Assembly (NCBI GenBank): GCA_963855995.1
Contig: OY979717.1
Span: forward strand, 63,234,243-63,298,242
Source of the DNA: Muricea muricata
Lineage: Eukaryota; Cnidaria; Anthozoa; Malacalcyonacea; Plexauridae
Length of the DNA: 64,000 bases
Reading direction: 5' to 3'
The position numbers and the translations under genes were made by a program. This document shows, piece after piece, positions 10,603-22,271 of the stretch; position 1 is the first letter of the stretch; each line of letters begins with the position of its first letter. The notes below the pieces were generated by a model that was not told the origin of the DNA, searched no databases, and was given only the letters and a program-made list of their open reading frames with translations.

Positions 10603-12381
10603 ATGTATAATAAATACTGTTATTCAAATAAAAGATCAAAAACTTATTATTTGTTTGGCTATTTTTATAGGTGTTTTGCATGTGCAAAGATGCATAAAAT
10701 GACTGGGTCGCCACCCGAAGACGGGCCGCGCCCCAATTATGGGCCTTGTCCCAATGAAAGGCCGTTGCCTAAGCATGGGCCTTGTCCCAAAAAACAATCA
10801 AAAACTGGCGTATGTGAATTGTTGTATCATTTCACGTTTTCTGGAGACAACAAAGCGTTTAATTTAGAATTTTTGCAAAAGTTCTCAATATCATCAATAG
10901 TTTTGACAGCCAAAACACCCCTCTTAACAGCTCTTCAGATAAATTTTGTTTCCTTATCATCATCCACAGTTTTCCGCAAGGTCCTGCCCCATTGGAGTTC
11001 CTTCTTTTCTTTAACTTTGAGGGCCATCTTAAATTTGAATACCAAGTTTAATACTAATGGAGACTCTCGTATTTTCAATACCAAATATATTAACTTCAAT
11101 ACAAAATGTGTTGATCCGAACGCTAAATGTTTTAATTTTAATCCTATATGTATTGACTTCAAATATGAATTAAATATCAAAACTATTAATAGAAATAACT
11201 CCACGAATTCGGCTTTATGTGACCCAAGAAAAGATACCTTCAAGGATTTACACCACATGATAAATTACTGTGAACTTAACCTTAGACTTAGTGGTGACAT
11301 TGAAGTTAATCCAGGTCCTGCTTTTGTTGATCCGGGGAAAACTATTCATGCTCCTTATTGCCAAGGTAATGTTAGTGTATTTGGTGACAATGCAGGTCGG
11401 CAATGTGTGGCTATGAGTTTATGTTCCTTAATATATACGCACAGCAATGGATCTATACCTGATTGGACAGCTTTAGTAAACGTTATGAAGTTTGGCGATG
11501 AACTATACTCGATATTGTCTAGGTTATCACAACAGCATTATTTATTACTTACAGAACTGCCCACAATGGTTGCAGTTGGCGATACCAATCATGCGCTTGA
11601 GTTTAGTGAGGGTTACACTGGTAACCTTCATTTAGATGTTGTTAATGAAAATATTCCATTTGTGTTGCCTATAAATGCAGCTTTAGAACAGTTAGGCCAA
11701 GAACAATTTAAGTCATTTCTTTTAACTATTGAGCTTAACACTGTGGCCATCTTTATTAAGAATAATAATTTATTTAAGGTATTTGATTCACATGCAAGAG
11801 ACTTGTATGGTATGCCTTACCCTTGTGGTTCATGTGTGTTGTTAGAGTTTGATTCTGTCTGGAAATTAACAGAATATTTTAAGTTTTTGTACGCGCCTGG
11901 TGCTATATATGAACTTAAAGAAGTTAAAATTCTAAATGCTGAGTGCAATGAACGCTTACAAAATGTAAATTTAAATGAAGTCGTTGCAGATGCAATCACA
12001 ATTAGTGATGACACAAGTTTGAACTGCCCTTCTTCAACACGTGCAGATGACATATCAACTCATATTTGTGCTCTTTATATTCAGGAATGTTCAGTTTACA
12101 TTTACGCTATTTGCTTTTCTAGAATTATGACATGTAGTTATTGGACTTACGAAACACAAAGTACTATTATCGAGCATGCCATGGGGATTTATGAAGCACT
12201 TAATCATGAAAATCAACAGTCTTTGGATCATTTTCCAGCATCAGTAGACATATGTGGTGCGCAAATTGATGTAACATATACCTCTAGACATGAGGAACAT
12301 TGTGTTTCACATCATTGTCCAGTAAGATCGCCTTGGAAACTGCAATTGCAGATAATGCTGCACGAAACATGGGGTTTTTAA
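10603..12381 (+). pseudogene. Helitron ORF part 1: 2A-like peptide and cysteine-peptidase-like domain
   Basis: The first usable methionines are at 10603 and 10690. A short G-P-x-P repeat region (residues about 40-60) is followed by F-N-rich, low-complexity sequence. Residues 225-240 read LNLRLSGDIEVNPGPA, a 2A ribosome-skipping consensus (core D-x-E-x-N-P-G-P). After it comes a peptidase-like domain with FGDNAGRQCVAMSL (Cys at residue 268) and KVFDSHARDLYGMPYPCG (His at residue 397), a Cys/His arrangement seen in ubiquitin-peptidase-like domains of animal Helitrons. If the 2A works, this domain would be released from the leader. Near 12290 the family reading moves to the next frame, so the ORF ends early at 12381. 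Confidence 0.75.
11296..11319 (+). other. 2A-like ribosome-skipping motif (DIEVNPGP)
   Basis: Eight codons encode D-I-E-V-N-P-G-P, preceded by LNLRLSG, matching the full 2A consensus. In characterised 2A peptides the ribosome fails to link the Gly to the final Pro. Here that point lies between codons starting at 11314 and 11317. The upstream L-rich context is also typical of active versions. Confidence 0.8.
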
Positions 12382-13652
12382 CATGGCTTTCAAATTATTG
12401 TTTTGGATGCATTATCCATAATCAAATAAACAGAAAAAGGCCAACTACAAAATATTTCATAATTTCGTCTGCTGAAACTCGTGAACTAAATCTATTCAAA
12501 GAACTCCCAGATCCTCATTTTGTTGTTGCGAGACTTTGTGATGTACTTGATTTCAATGATCCTAATGTACAAGAAGTGAAATATATCATTCAATTTTTGT
12601 CAAGTTCAAGCACACTAAAAAAGTCAGAAAAACAAAAAGTTCAGCGAAAACATAAGTCTACCAAACAGAGCAAATTGTATAAAGAAAGGCTACGTAACAA
12701 AAATGCTCTTAAATATAAGGAAATGGACTTTGGTAAAAAACGTGAACTCAGTATCAAAAATTCTCTTAAATACAAAGAAATGGAAAGGGGTAAGAAAAGT
12801 GAACTCAGAAAGAAAAATGCTCTTAAATACAAAGAAATGGAAAGTGGTAAGAAAAGTGAACTGAGAAAGAAAAATGCTCTTAAATTTAAAGAAGTGGACC
12901 CAACTAAAAAAAAAGTGATCAATAAAAACAAAGTTGCAAAATACCGTGCCACGGATCCTTCTGATAAAAAAATGCTCCTTAAAAAACGAGAAAACAAGTA
13001 TAAACCTATTAATGCTTCTGAAAAGAAAGTTCTTCTTGAAAAGCAAGCAGTATGTTACAAAGGCATGAATACAAGAGAAAAAGAAGCTTGCCTAAAGAGA
13101 AAAAGATCCAATATGAAAAGTAAATACCATGCTGTCGATTCACCTGGAAAGGCGAAGGAGCATGAAACATCCAACACAACCAAATTCCCTAAATACGACT
13201 TAGACTATTTTATATGCAGTTTCCGTAATAAAATTAAAGACGGCCCGTGTTATATATGTTGTGTTTGCAATCGACTTTTGTATAGAAAATCTGTTAAATT
13301 ACTTAATACAAACACTTGCAACTCATCTTTGCCAGAGTCTGTATTCACAAAAATAACGTCATTTGATGAGAAAGAATATATTTGTGCGACTTGCCACTCA
13401 AAGGTAACAAAAGGTAAAATTCCTTGTCAAGCCGTGTACAACAATATGTCTGTTGATGAAATACCTCCAGAACTTGCACTTCTTGAAAAACTAGAACAAA
13501 TTCTTATCGCACAGAGAATAGTGTTTGAGAAGATAATTGTGATGCCTAAAGGTCAACAAAAAAAGTATCTGGAGCAATCTGCAATGTACCAGTTAACTGT
13601 GATCAAACATGTAAAGTTTTACCACGACCACCTGAAAGGTCTGGTATTATAA
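12300..13652 (+). pseudogene. Helitron ORF part 2: lysine-rich repeats and Cys-rich region
   Basis: This ORF overlaps part 1 in another frame and continues it from about residue 1 (CFTSLSSKIALETAIADNAA). Residues 115-270 are tandem repeats of about 17-20 residues on the plan K-N-A-L-K-Y-K-E-M-x(2)-G-K-K-x-E-L, very basic and possibly nucleic-acid binding. The first repeats are nearly identical; later ones decay. Then comes GPCYICCVCNRLLYRKSV with EYICATCHSKV, a C-x2-C pair arrangement, and KLEQILIAQRIVFEKIIVMP, all landmarks of the domain that precedes Rep in animal Helitrons (recalled). A one-base loss in the A-run near 13560 moves the family reading into the frame used by part 3. Confidence 0.78.
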
Positions 13653-14641
13653 TGTTAAAACTTAAACGAAAGCTTCAGTTTAGAGGTCACGTATATTTTC
13701 AAGCCGTTTGTCCTCAACTGATTAAAAATGCCTTAAATTGGTTGAAGCAGAATAATCCCCTGTATTATAATGTAACAACTGAAATGAACAATCTCGATGA
13801 AAATCTTCAGAACATAGACCAAACTGAGGCACATTGTAACACCCTGTCAGAAGAAGAAAATATGGAAGAAAGTGATGATCCATTGAATGATTACCGGCAA
13901 GCAACAAGTGAAACATGTCTGCAGTCAGTACTTCCAGACTATCCTGTAACAGTACAAAGTTCTGAAAGACGTTCTTTGGGAAATGAAATATATAATATTG
14001 CTCCCGGAGAAAATAGGCATCCAGTATCTCTTATGACCGATCAGAAATGTGAAGAACTTGCTTTTACAGTTTTGTTTCCACAAGGACGCTTTGGTTATAT
14101 GGAAGAAAGAAATATTAAACTGTCACCAGTTAAGTATTTTAATTCTAGACTTCTCCATTATAGTGGCCGATTTGCTACAAATTCCGAATACCTTTTCTTC
14201 GCACAATTTGTAATTGAACAGAAAAAGGTTGCTGACAGCATTAACATAGCTTTGAAGAAAGTTCAAGGTCAAACTCTTGCTGCATCCCAAATAAAGTTGG
14301 ATGTGAATAAATTAAAAAAATTAGTGTGTCAAGATCAAGCATATTTGTTTTTAAGGCAAATACCTGGCACTCCTCCATATTGGCAAAAGTTTATGTATGA
14401 AGTTGTAGCGATGGTAAAACAACTTGGTATTCCAACATGGTTCATGACATTATCTTGTGCTGACCTTAGATGGCCTGAGTTGTTTCAAATAGTAGGTAGA
14501 ACACTAGGTAAAAATATAACAGAAGAGCAGGTGGAAGCTCTGTCTTATGTTGAAAGGTGTCAGATGCTAAATACTAGTCCCTTTTTGTGGCAAAACATTT
14601 TTAGCATAGGGTTGAAACATTTTTTAGCGAGGTTCTTCTGA
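13652..14641 (+). pseudogene. Helitron ORF part 3: N-terminal Rep region
   Basis: The family reading enters this frame upstream of the ATG (PPERSG just before MLKLKRKLQFRGHVYFQ). It contains LLHYSGRFATNSEYLFFAQF and GIPTWFMTLSCADLRWPELF, the conserved block before the HUH motif in Helitron Rep. Near 14580 the frame is lost; the following 60 bases in the next frame give VETFFSEVLLSNCNPIG, with a TAG codon at 14602-14604 where the family usually has Gln. Both lesions separate the N-terminal Rep from its catalytic part. Confidence 0.8.
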
Positions 14642-14697
14642 GTAATTGTAACCCTATTGGAAAAATTACTTATTATGCTCTTCGTATAGAGTTTCAA

Positions 14698-17292
14698 ATG
14701 CGTGGATCGCCTCATTTACATGCATTAATATGGACATCTGATTGTCCAAAACTTGCATCTGAAACCAAAGATTCATATGTAGAGTTTATTGATAGACATG
14801 TCCAAGCTAACCTTCCTGATGAACATGAGGAACCCGAGCTACATCAATTGGTCAAAATGTATCAAAAACACAATCATTCTAAAACCTGCAGAAAGTACAA
14901 GAATGTTAGCTGCCGTTTTAATTTTGGCCAATTTTTTGCCAAACAAACTATTGTGGCTGAACTACTTGATGAAAATCTAGATGATGAAATCAAGAGTAAT
15001 ATATTGAGCAGACGTAAGGAGGTACTGTCTTTAGTTAAGCAGAAAATTGATGAAATGTTAAATCCATCAAAAGATGGCCATGATAGTGCTTTTACTGAGG
15101 CAGATGTTTTGAATTCGGCTGGTGTGACCGAAGATCAGTATTACTCGGCTCTGTCAATCTCTCCTGATTCGGACTTTGACTTACATCTTAAACGACCAAT
15201 AGACAGTTGTTTCATAAACAATTACTTTGTTGCTGGTATTAAAGGATTTGGTGCCAATGTCGATTTGCAACCAGTTTTTAACCATTATAAATGTATCACA
15301 TATGTTTGCTCCTATTTTACTAAGGACGAAACAGAGTGTTGCCAGGCAATAGCTAATGCAGCAAAAGAAGCAAAGTCGTCTAGTGTGAATATTAGAGATG
15401 GTTTGAAGAAAATTGGTGCAGCGTTTCTCTCTACCAGAGAAGTAAGCTCCCAAGAATGTGTTTATAGATGTATGCCTGAGTTGTGGTTAAGGAAAATATT
15501 TCCTAAAACAGTCTTTCTCAATACAAATTTACCTGAGAAAAGAGTACGTGTTACCAAAACTCCAAATGAGCTTAATGAACTTGATGATGATAGCACTGAT
15601 ATATACAAATCCAACATTATTGAACGTTATAGTTTAAGACCAAACTCTATTCCTGCTGTTGATAAATTATGCCTAGCTCAATTTGCTGCCTCCTACTACA
15701 AGGATTATAAAACAGACTATGACGAGACAAAGGACTCTCAACCTGATATTTTAAATGATGACTTACTTGAATCACATCATTTGGCAGAACAACCTCTTCC
15801 TAGTAAAATAAAGTTGATGAACAAGAATGAATACATGAAGTGTAGAAAAGTTAAAGCTGTCATGAGGTATCATACACCAAACAAATCGAAAGAACCTGAG
15901 TTATATTTCCACCATTTGCTCATGTTGTATTTTCCTTGGCGAGATGAAAAAGATCTTCTTAGTTCTGATCAAACACATGCGTCCAAATTTTATGAACCTG
16001 ACATACAAGCTATTGTGGAACAAAATAGAGCAATATTTGAGCCCGATGCTGATGCTATAACTGAGGCATTAGAAGTTATGAAAAATAATCAAGGAAATGT
16101 AATTCACTCATTTGACACCATAAATGACCAGGAAAACTCTGATCTTCAAGATGAAGTACAAAACATTTCAGGTCTTAATGAGTCATTCAATGAACAACAA
16201 CTATCAGATTTTGATTCTTCACACTCAAGTGAGCATGCATCTGGAACAACTACTTACCACAACCAACCATCTGCAATTTCTGATGACGAATTGCGACAGT
16301 CAGTGAGATCTTTGAACCCAGAACAGCGGTATGCATATGATATAGTCCTCTCTTGGTGCAGAAGGTTAATAAAAAGCATGAATAGCTTGAAACCTATAGA
16401 AGTAAAACCAATTTATCTTTTTCTAACAGGAGGTGGTGGTGCAGGCAAAAGTCATTTGATTAAAACAATATATCACACAGCTGTTAAAACTTTCAGCCAT
16501 CCTCCATTTAATCCTACATTACCAACCGTGCTGTTGATGGCACCAACAGGTGTTGCCGCAATAAATATTCATGGAACTACCATAAATACAGGACTTGCTA
16601 TTCCTAAAGAAACTGGTGCATATCTTCCGGCAATGTCTGACCAGAGGAAAACACAATACAGACTTACTTTGAAAGAAACAAAGCTTATAATTATAGACGA
16701 AATTTCTATGGTTGGGAACACAACTCTCTTACACGTCCATCAGCGATTAAAAGAAATATTTGGTTCTGCTGAGATATTTGCAGACAAGAGTATTATAGCT
16801 GTGGGTGACCTATACCAGCTTTCTCCAATTAAGAAGAAAGCAGTCTTTGAAAATTATAAAATTGAAACTTACAATCTTTGTCATCCATGGAGTGTTTTTA
16901 AAATGACTGAACTTACAGAGATCATGAGGCAAAAAAATGATATGGCATTTACTGAACTACTTAATAGAATACGAACAGCGTCACATACAGAAGATGATAT
17001 TAAAGTTATTAATTCCAGATGTATTACACCATCTGATCCAAACTACCCATCTAACGCACTCCACATTTGGGCTGAAAATACTCCTGTTAATGAACATAAT
17101 CAAAGAAAACTAGAATCAATCCAAGCACCACTGATAATTCTGAAAGCAAAAGATCAATACCCCAAAAATGTTAGCAAACAAGATATTGATAGAGTGTTAG
17201 CGAGAGGACGATCAGAAACTGCTGGACTCGATTTTGAAATTCAGGTTAAAGAAGGTGCTAGAGTAATGCTCACTACAAATATCAATATTTAA
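14698..17292 (+). pseudogene. Helitron ORF part 4: Rep HUH nuclease and Pif1-type helicase
   Basis: The catalytic HUH motif is at the start (RGSPHLHALIW, His 6 and His 8). The two-tyrosine motif is YVCSYFTK (Tyr 202 and Tyr 206), and LPEKRVRV follows as in the family. The helicase starts near residue 540: Walker A GGGGAGKSHL at 578, APTGVAA, Walker B LIIIDEISMV, and GDLYQLSP. The codon at 17290-17292 is TAA. The same frame resumes directly with DRLINGQMGTVEKI, so this is a single nonsense mutation, not a natural end. The true protein starts far upstream; the ATG at 14698 is simply the first after the TAG. Confidence 0.88.
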
Positions 17293-17313
17293 GATCGACT
17301 AATTAATGGCCAA

Positions 17314-18456
17314 ATGGGAACTGTAGAGAAAATTGATCTGAACATTAATAAAGATCCAACTGTTCTATATATTAAATTTGATGATGAAAAAGCTGGGAAA
17401 GCAATGATAAATACTAGTCCTAGCTCTTTTGCTAAAGAACATCTTGTTGTACCTATTGAGCCTGTTCTTGCAAAAATCCAAGTTAGACCAGGTAAAGCGT
17501 CTTCTCCTGAAATTCAGAGAATACAATTTCCAATTGCACTTTCATGGGCATGTACTGTTCATAAAGTTCAGGGACTCACTCTTCAGAATATTGTTGTTAG
17601 CTTAGAGTTAAGAAAGCAAAGATCCTTCAACTATGGGCAGGTTTATGTAGCTTTAAGCCGTGCAACATCGTTACAAGGTTTACATGTACTTGGAGAACTA
17701 CAAAGTAAGCATATAAAGGCAAATCCCAAAGTTGGAGAAGAATATGAAAGACTTCGAAATTCCAATTCCTCCTTCAGACCTTTAACAGAAATAGAATGTC
17801 GCAACAACCCAGTTCTAACTGTATCACTTCTGAATATTAGATCACTTAGCAGGCATAGCAAAGATGTCAAGCTTCATTCTCAGTTATTTAACTCTGATGT
17901 TCTTGCATTTACTGAAACACAGCTTTTACCTAATGACTCGGGTATCGAAATTACAGAGAATTTGAAACCTTTTACAATATATTGTCAAGATCATAACACT
18001 GACAAATACTCAAGTATGGCAATCTGTGTTAAAGATGCTTTCACAGTGGAAGACTATGAATATATCCCTTCACTTAATGCATTAAAGTTCGTCCTTGTTG
18101 ACACCATACTACAAAAATCTCGCTCTCTTCTTTTACTATATAGAAAAAACAACTCGAATGTCAAACAATATTTAGAAACATTGAAATATGTCCTCAAAAG
18201 TTACAGAATTGACATAGTGTTTGGTGATTTCAATATTAATTATTTTAATGACACTCAGTGTCAACCACTAATGTCATTAATGGAGTCTTTTCACTATATA
18301 CAAATTGTCACTGAGCCAACATTCCTTTCCTCTGGTAGTTTGTTGGACCATGTCTATATTACACCAAGTTCCGTACAAATAATCAGCAACTCCATAGAAA
18401 GTGTTTATTATTCTGATCATGATGCTGTTGTTACCACACTACAGTACTTTAATTAA
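17314..18456 (+). pseudogene. Helitron ORF part 5: helicase C-terminus and endonuclease
   Basis: This is in the same frame as part 4. Residues 70-120 hold the last helicase motifs (SWACTVHKVQGLTL, QVYVALSRATSLQGL). From about residue 165 an endonuclease of the exonuclease-endonuclease-phosphatase fold begins (SLLNIRSLSRH, FTETQLL, FGDFNINYF, LDHVYIT, YYSDHDAVV). The metal-binding Glu, Asp-Asn, Asp-His and final Ser-Asp-His are all visible. Such endonucleases are fused to the helicase in a subset of animal Helitrons. The stop is TAA at the end. Confidence 0.88.
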
Positions 18457-20264
18457 ATAACTTTTAGCAATATACAGTCTCATCACTTCTTAATATTATA
18501 CTATTCTTGAAGTGCTAAAGTACATAATATCAAAGGTGTATTTATGAATGCAAACTTCTCTCTCATAGTCATGCAACTCAGGATTCTTAATGCAACAACA
18601 GTGCTGCAGCGCAGTTGTAGTACCCTGCCCCCCGTGCAGGGAGGGCATCTTTAGTGCTTTCTCTTCTCATAAAACTTGGTGGATCTTATTACAAAATAAA
18701 GGTAAAGCTTGTCCTTTTTATAGAGTAAGGTACAACTTAATGTTGTTCACTATACATATCTTAGATGATTTGTGTGCTCCACTGTTTATTTTTTATAGAT
18801 AATAAACCCAGGCCTTTAAAGCCTTGTGCCATACTGTATATGATGGGAGTGTCCATTTTAATTTTAAATAAGTGGTAAGAGATTTTTTATATTATATATT
18901 ATAAAACTGTACATAGTAGCAAGTGACTTCCAGCTGAGAAGCCTTTGTTGCATAGCCATTTGTTCCACCTTCTTTTTTAAGGTAGTTGTACCCTTTTCAA
19001 GGTAAAGTAGAAGGTTGCAAATTGTAGCCCGCTAATTCCACAATACTAATTCCAATAATGCACCTATATTTAGCCACTTCTACAATCTACACAGGCTACA
19101 CTGACATCTACTGTAACATTGTGCATAGTATATCCCGTATTACTAAGTTAATGTAAATAAATAACACTTCATTTTGATTTGTTAGGATTGCATTTCCTGT
19201 AAATATGGCACCACTCGAGGAGTGATTTGTATTTGATGAAACCTTGGCACCTTAATAATCAAGTTGTTTGAAGTTATGTAAAATGACCAAGAAAGCTACA
19301 TCCTGCTGTGTTACAATAACTATTACTATGGTGCATTTGCAAACAACAAAGATATTGTTTCCTGTTTGCTTACTGGGAATAAAGTTACTAAATATTGATC
19401 CTGTAAAAATGTATTATGGAAGTTAATTGTGGAATTTTGTTACACTTTAAATTTACATCTACTGTACATACGTGTCGCTGGAACTGCTGCAAATGGTCAT
19501 GGCGCTAAACAATGTATCTAAAAGTTTCAAATCATATTTGACATGGCAAGATTAGATAAGGACACCCACTGTTCTTCGTTCAACATTCTTTTATTCACTA
19601 TTCAGTGAAATATCAGTCAACTAGTAGTAGTGCTCCATATGAACAAAATCAGATGAGAAATACCTATTTGTACATAGGAACAAATTACTACAGTACTTCG
19701 TGTCTAATTCGTGTCTTTTCTGCAAACAACGAACTGTATATACTATATGACATTAGACTAAATCTTATTAAAGCACTAAAGATGTTACTAGTGAGCATGG
19801 AGTTGATGTTCTTATATTAGTTTTATCTAAAGTTGTCATTCACACTTAATTTCATCAATTATGAAATGCAGAACTGTTGCTGATGTGACTGCTTTCATTC
19901 TCCTGGTATATAAACCAAGGTGTGATTTAAAACTCTTCTACCTGGCAACCATATCTCCCATATCCCACTCCCTCAGCATGAATGTATTGTCACCAGCACT
20001 TTCTGATAGATTTTCGTATAAGCATCGACAACACCGAATCAACGAAAACCTTTGCCAGACGCTATTAATTAATACGGGGCTAATAAACGCCACCCAAGCA
20101 CTCAACCACGTGGAAATGCATATAATATGAGAGTTTATTTTTCCCCGGTCTGGTTTCTCACTGAATCCTGTAATCTGATTGGCTGACGAGCGGTCCGGTT
20201 TTTCCCTACACGGACCGCTCAACCGGACCGCTATAACGGTTTTCCCTAGCGCTTACCACATATG
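18457..20264. other. Non-coding stretch after the Helitron
   Basis: AT-rich, with no protein recognised. A GC-rich hairpin (CCCTGC-CCCCCGT-GCAGGG) lies near 18628-18647, but no CTRR terminus follows at Helitron spacing, so the 3' end of the Helitron stays unplaced. Near 20190-20230 the word GGACCGCTCAACCGGACCGC makes a short repeat. Confidence 0.4.
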
Positions 20265-20355
20265 GTTTGTTTCAAATCTCGCGTATGCAAAATTGTTTCA
20301 AATTTCGCGTATGCAAAATTTCAACTTTGTTTCAAATCTCGCGTATGCAAAATTG
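20265..20355 (+). repeat. Short tandem repeat, three units
   Basis: Three near-identical units share TTTCAAATCTCGCGTATGCA followed by AAATT, spaced about 28 to 37 bp apart. No coding meaning. Confidence 0.7.
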
Positions 20356-20461
20356 AATGGCGTGTACAAATAGTTTTAATTTAAAAATGTTTTCAATAAA
20401 AAATTGAAATGGCAAAGCCGCATTGCTTCGAGTTTTATTGTTTTGAGCGAAAAAATAAATC

Positions 20462-20607
20462 TGTTATTTACCGGCAGCGTCGGTCCGAATGCAGAGAAAC
20501 TGTGCCCTTGCTCTTGAAAACGGCCCTCGCCCCCAGCGGGCTCGGGCCGTTTTCAAAAGCTAGGGCACAGTTTCTCCCTATCCGGACCTCCTATCCGGTA
20601 AATAACA
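20462..20607. mobile_element. Small palindromic element (MITE-like)
   Basis: TGTTATTTACCGG at the left matches the inverse CCGGTAAATAACA at the right. Inside, GAGAAACTGTGCCCT and TTGAAAACGGCCC are also inverted, so the whole 146 bp can fold back on itself. Confidence 0.7.
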
Positions 20608-20884
20608 TATATATCTGCGCATTGCGCGAATGTAATGACCACGCGCATGAACGTTGCGTAAGGTTTGTATCGACAAAATAGCTTTACCTCGAACCAAATT
20701 ATTTTGAGAAATTCTGGTCTGCAAGACAGCATGGAACGCTGAACATACTTTACAACAAGCTATGGCGTAACGAGGTATATAGGTCCCAAACGCCCGAACG
20801 GACCTACGTTCATACTCTGTTTCTCAAATGCTGTAAACAACGTTTTTAGGGAATTGAGACCAAACCACATTTTTTTAATTTTAC

Positions 20885-21187
20885 CAGCCGTGAGGCCAGT
20901 GTGAACGCCTGAGCAGGCGTCTTGTTTTATTTAGCTTTGCCACAAGGGCAGGGTCACCACAACAGCGTGAGCCAATTACTGTGGGCCCGTAGTACCTATC
21001 CCACCCTGTCAACTTTCCCTGTGGTAGGAAACCGGAGTACCCGGAGAAAACCCACGACTTTCGGCAGAGCGTTGACTTTACTCTTTTCACATGAGGAATG
21101 GGTTCGAGTCCACCTTACTGGGGATCGAACTCGGAACCTTAGAGGTGAAAGGCGAGTGGTCTGACCACTACACCACGGAAGCCCCAC
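20885..21187 (-). mobile_element. tRNA-derived SINE
   Basis: Read on the minus strand, the element starts with a tRNA-like head (about 21187-21115): TGGTGTAGTGGTC resembles the A box, and GAGTTCGATCCCC matches the B box of RNA polymerase III promoters. The anticodon-loop position reads CTTTCAC, so the ancestor was probably tRNA-Glu (TTC), although the stem pairing is poor. Downstream lies TTTTCTCCGGGTACTCCGG, a conserved core block seen in SINEs of several marine invertebrates (recalled). No clear target duplication was found. It is not a functional tRNA gene. Confidence 0.8.
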
Positions 21188-21708
21188 TTATACAGATTAA
21201 TCCTCATTTGCATAAACTTTATCGCAATTTTTTAAACTTTTAACATTTAGTTTTTTAACGTAATTTGAAAACATGATAGATTGAGGTCGTTCATAAGTAT
21301 TTTACAAAATCCCGCACACGACAGCTAAGCAAGCACAGATGATACATCACGCTTATTGAAAGAAGAATCATATATTCAATGTATTTGGAACACTTGTGGC
21401 TGTGCGAGCCGTAACAAAAGTCCAAAACTTTATTGGATTCTCCCAAAGGGAGTTTGTAAGGTTTTTAGCACATGCATAATAACACATTTTTTAAACATGT
21501 CCCGTGTGCTTTGATGGACAACTTATACTTGTACTCTTTGCTTCAATGGACAATGCATCCGTCTCAAAACGATATTGCAATTATATCTGGCCCTACGGTG
21601 TGGAAATTTGGCCCAGCGGCATGCAACTGTATGCAAATCAGTACAGCTCATGACACAAATAAGGCCGGTTACTTTGTCTTGGACATTTTGTTGAACGATG
21701 AATAAAGG

Positions 21709-21814
21709 ATTACTGAATGGTTTTCCGTGCAGGATAGCGTGATCCATGCACGCGGGATGTTGCGAGAATTTCCGAGAGTCGAGCAACATCCTGCACGGAA
21801 AACCATTCAGTAAT
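21709..21814. mobile_element. Small palindromic element (MITE-like)
   Basis: ATTACTGAATGGTTTTCCGT continuing to GCAGGAT (21709-21735) is the exact inverse of 21788-21814. The loop of about 50 bp is unrelated on the two sides. Confidence 0.75.
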
Positions 21815-22156
21815 TGTTTTATAAAATAACTACAATAAAACAACGGTTTACACTTTTTAAACCATTGATGAAGCACGCAATTCTCCCAAGAATCGTCAAC
21901 TTTAGCACAGATTAAGAGTATTCAGATATGGAACTCGCGCGTGTTTCTGTCCTCACTTTTGATGTCACGTCAACAGTGTACGCGTCAGCCTGTGGCTAGC
22001 GTCTGGCAAGTGTCATGAAAAAAATTAATAAGAAAATAGATAGGAAAAACCTAAATTTCGGCAATAAAACTGCGATTGTGAAAAATATATATTTCTGATT
22101 TTCGTCAACGTCTCAATTTTTGCGAATGGAGTTTAATCCAAACATTTTGACATGAA

Positions 22157-22271
22157 ATGACTGTACTAGCGGCCCTTGCTGGCAAGAAAAACGAGAAAAA
22201 AACCGCTAAGGAGTGTGTTTTCAAAGTGTTCATACCTTTATCTGAAGACAATGTGATAATAATACCAACAG
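22157..22271 (+). CDS. Possible isolated first exon, unknown
   Basis: ATG 22157 opens 38 codons (MTVLAALAGKKNEKKTAKEC, then VFKVFIPLSEDNVIIIPT) ending phase 1 at a strong GTAAGT donor. I do not recognise it and found no partner exon. A second ATG three bases upstream leads straight to a stop. It may be chance or a remnant of a transposon gene. Confidence 0.2.

Larger units (their letters stand above)
10603..18456 (+). mobile_element. Damaged autonomous Helitron (Rep/helicase with endonuclease)
   Basis: Five overlapping or abutting ORFs on the plus strand carry, in order: a leader with a 2A-like peptide, a cysteine-peptidase-like domain, lysine-rich tandem repeats, a Cys-rich region, the Rep HUH nuclease, a Pif1-type helicase and a C-terminal endonuclease of the exonuclease-endonuclease-phosphatase fold. 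This is the animal Helitron plan with endonuclease. Lesions: frameshifts near 12290, in the A-run near 13560 and near 14580, and nonsense codons at 14602-14604 (TAG) and 17290-17292 (TAA). The ends (5' TC, 3' hairpin plus CTRR) could not be located, so the coordinates mark coding extent only. Whether the RPA-like ORF at 7619 belongs to it is open. Confidence 0.88.

Noticed and set aside
12641-13046. Minus-strand Phe/Leu-rich ORFs
   Set aside because: Antisense of the lysine-rich Helitron repeats.
18620-18665. Helitron 3' terminal hairpin
   Set aside because: A GC-rich hairpin is present, but no CTRR end follows at the expected distance.
20160-20240. Regulatory operator from GGACCGCT/AACCGGACCGC repeats
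   Set aside because: Short GC-rich repeats next to other palindromic elements; no gene nearby to regulate.
21112-21187. Functional tRNA-Glu gene
   Set aside because: Acceptor and arm pairing are poor and the head is followed by a SINE body; it is a tRNA-derived repeat.
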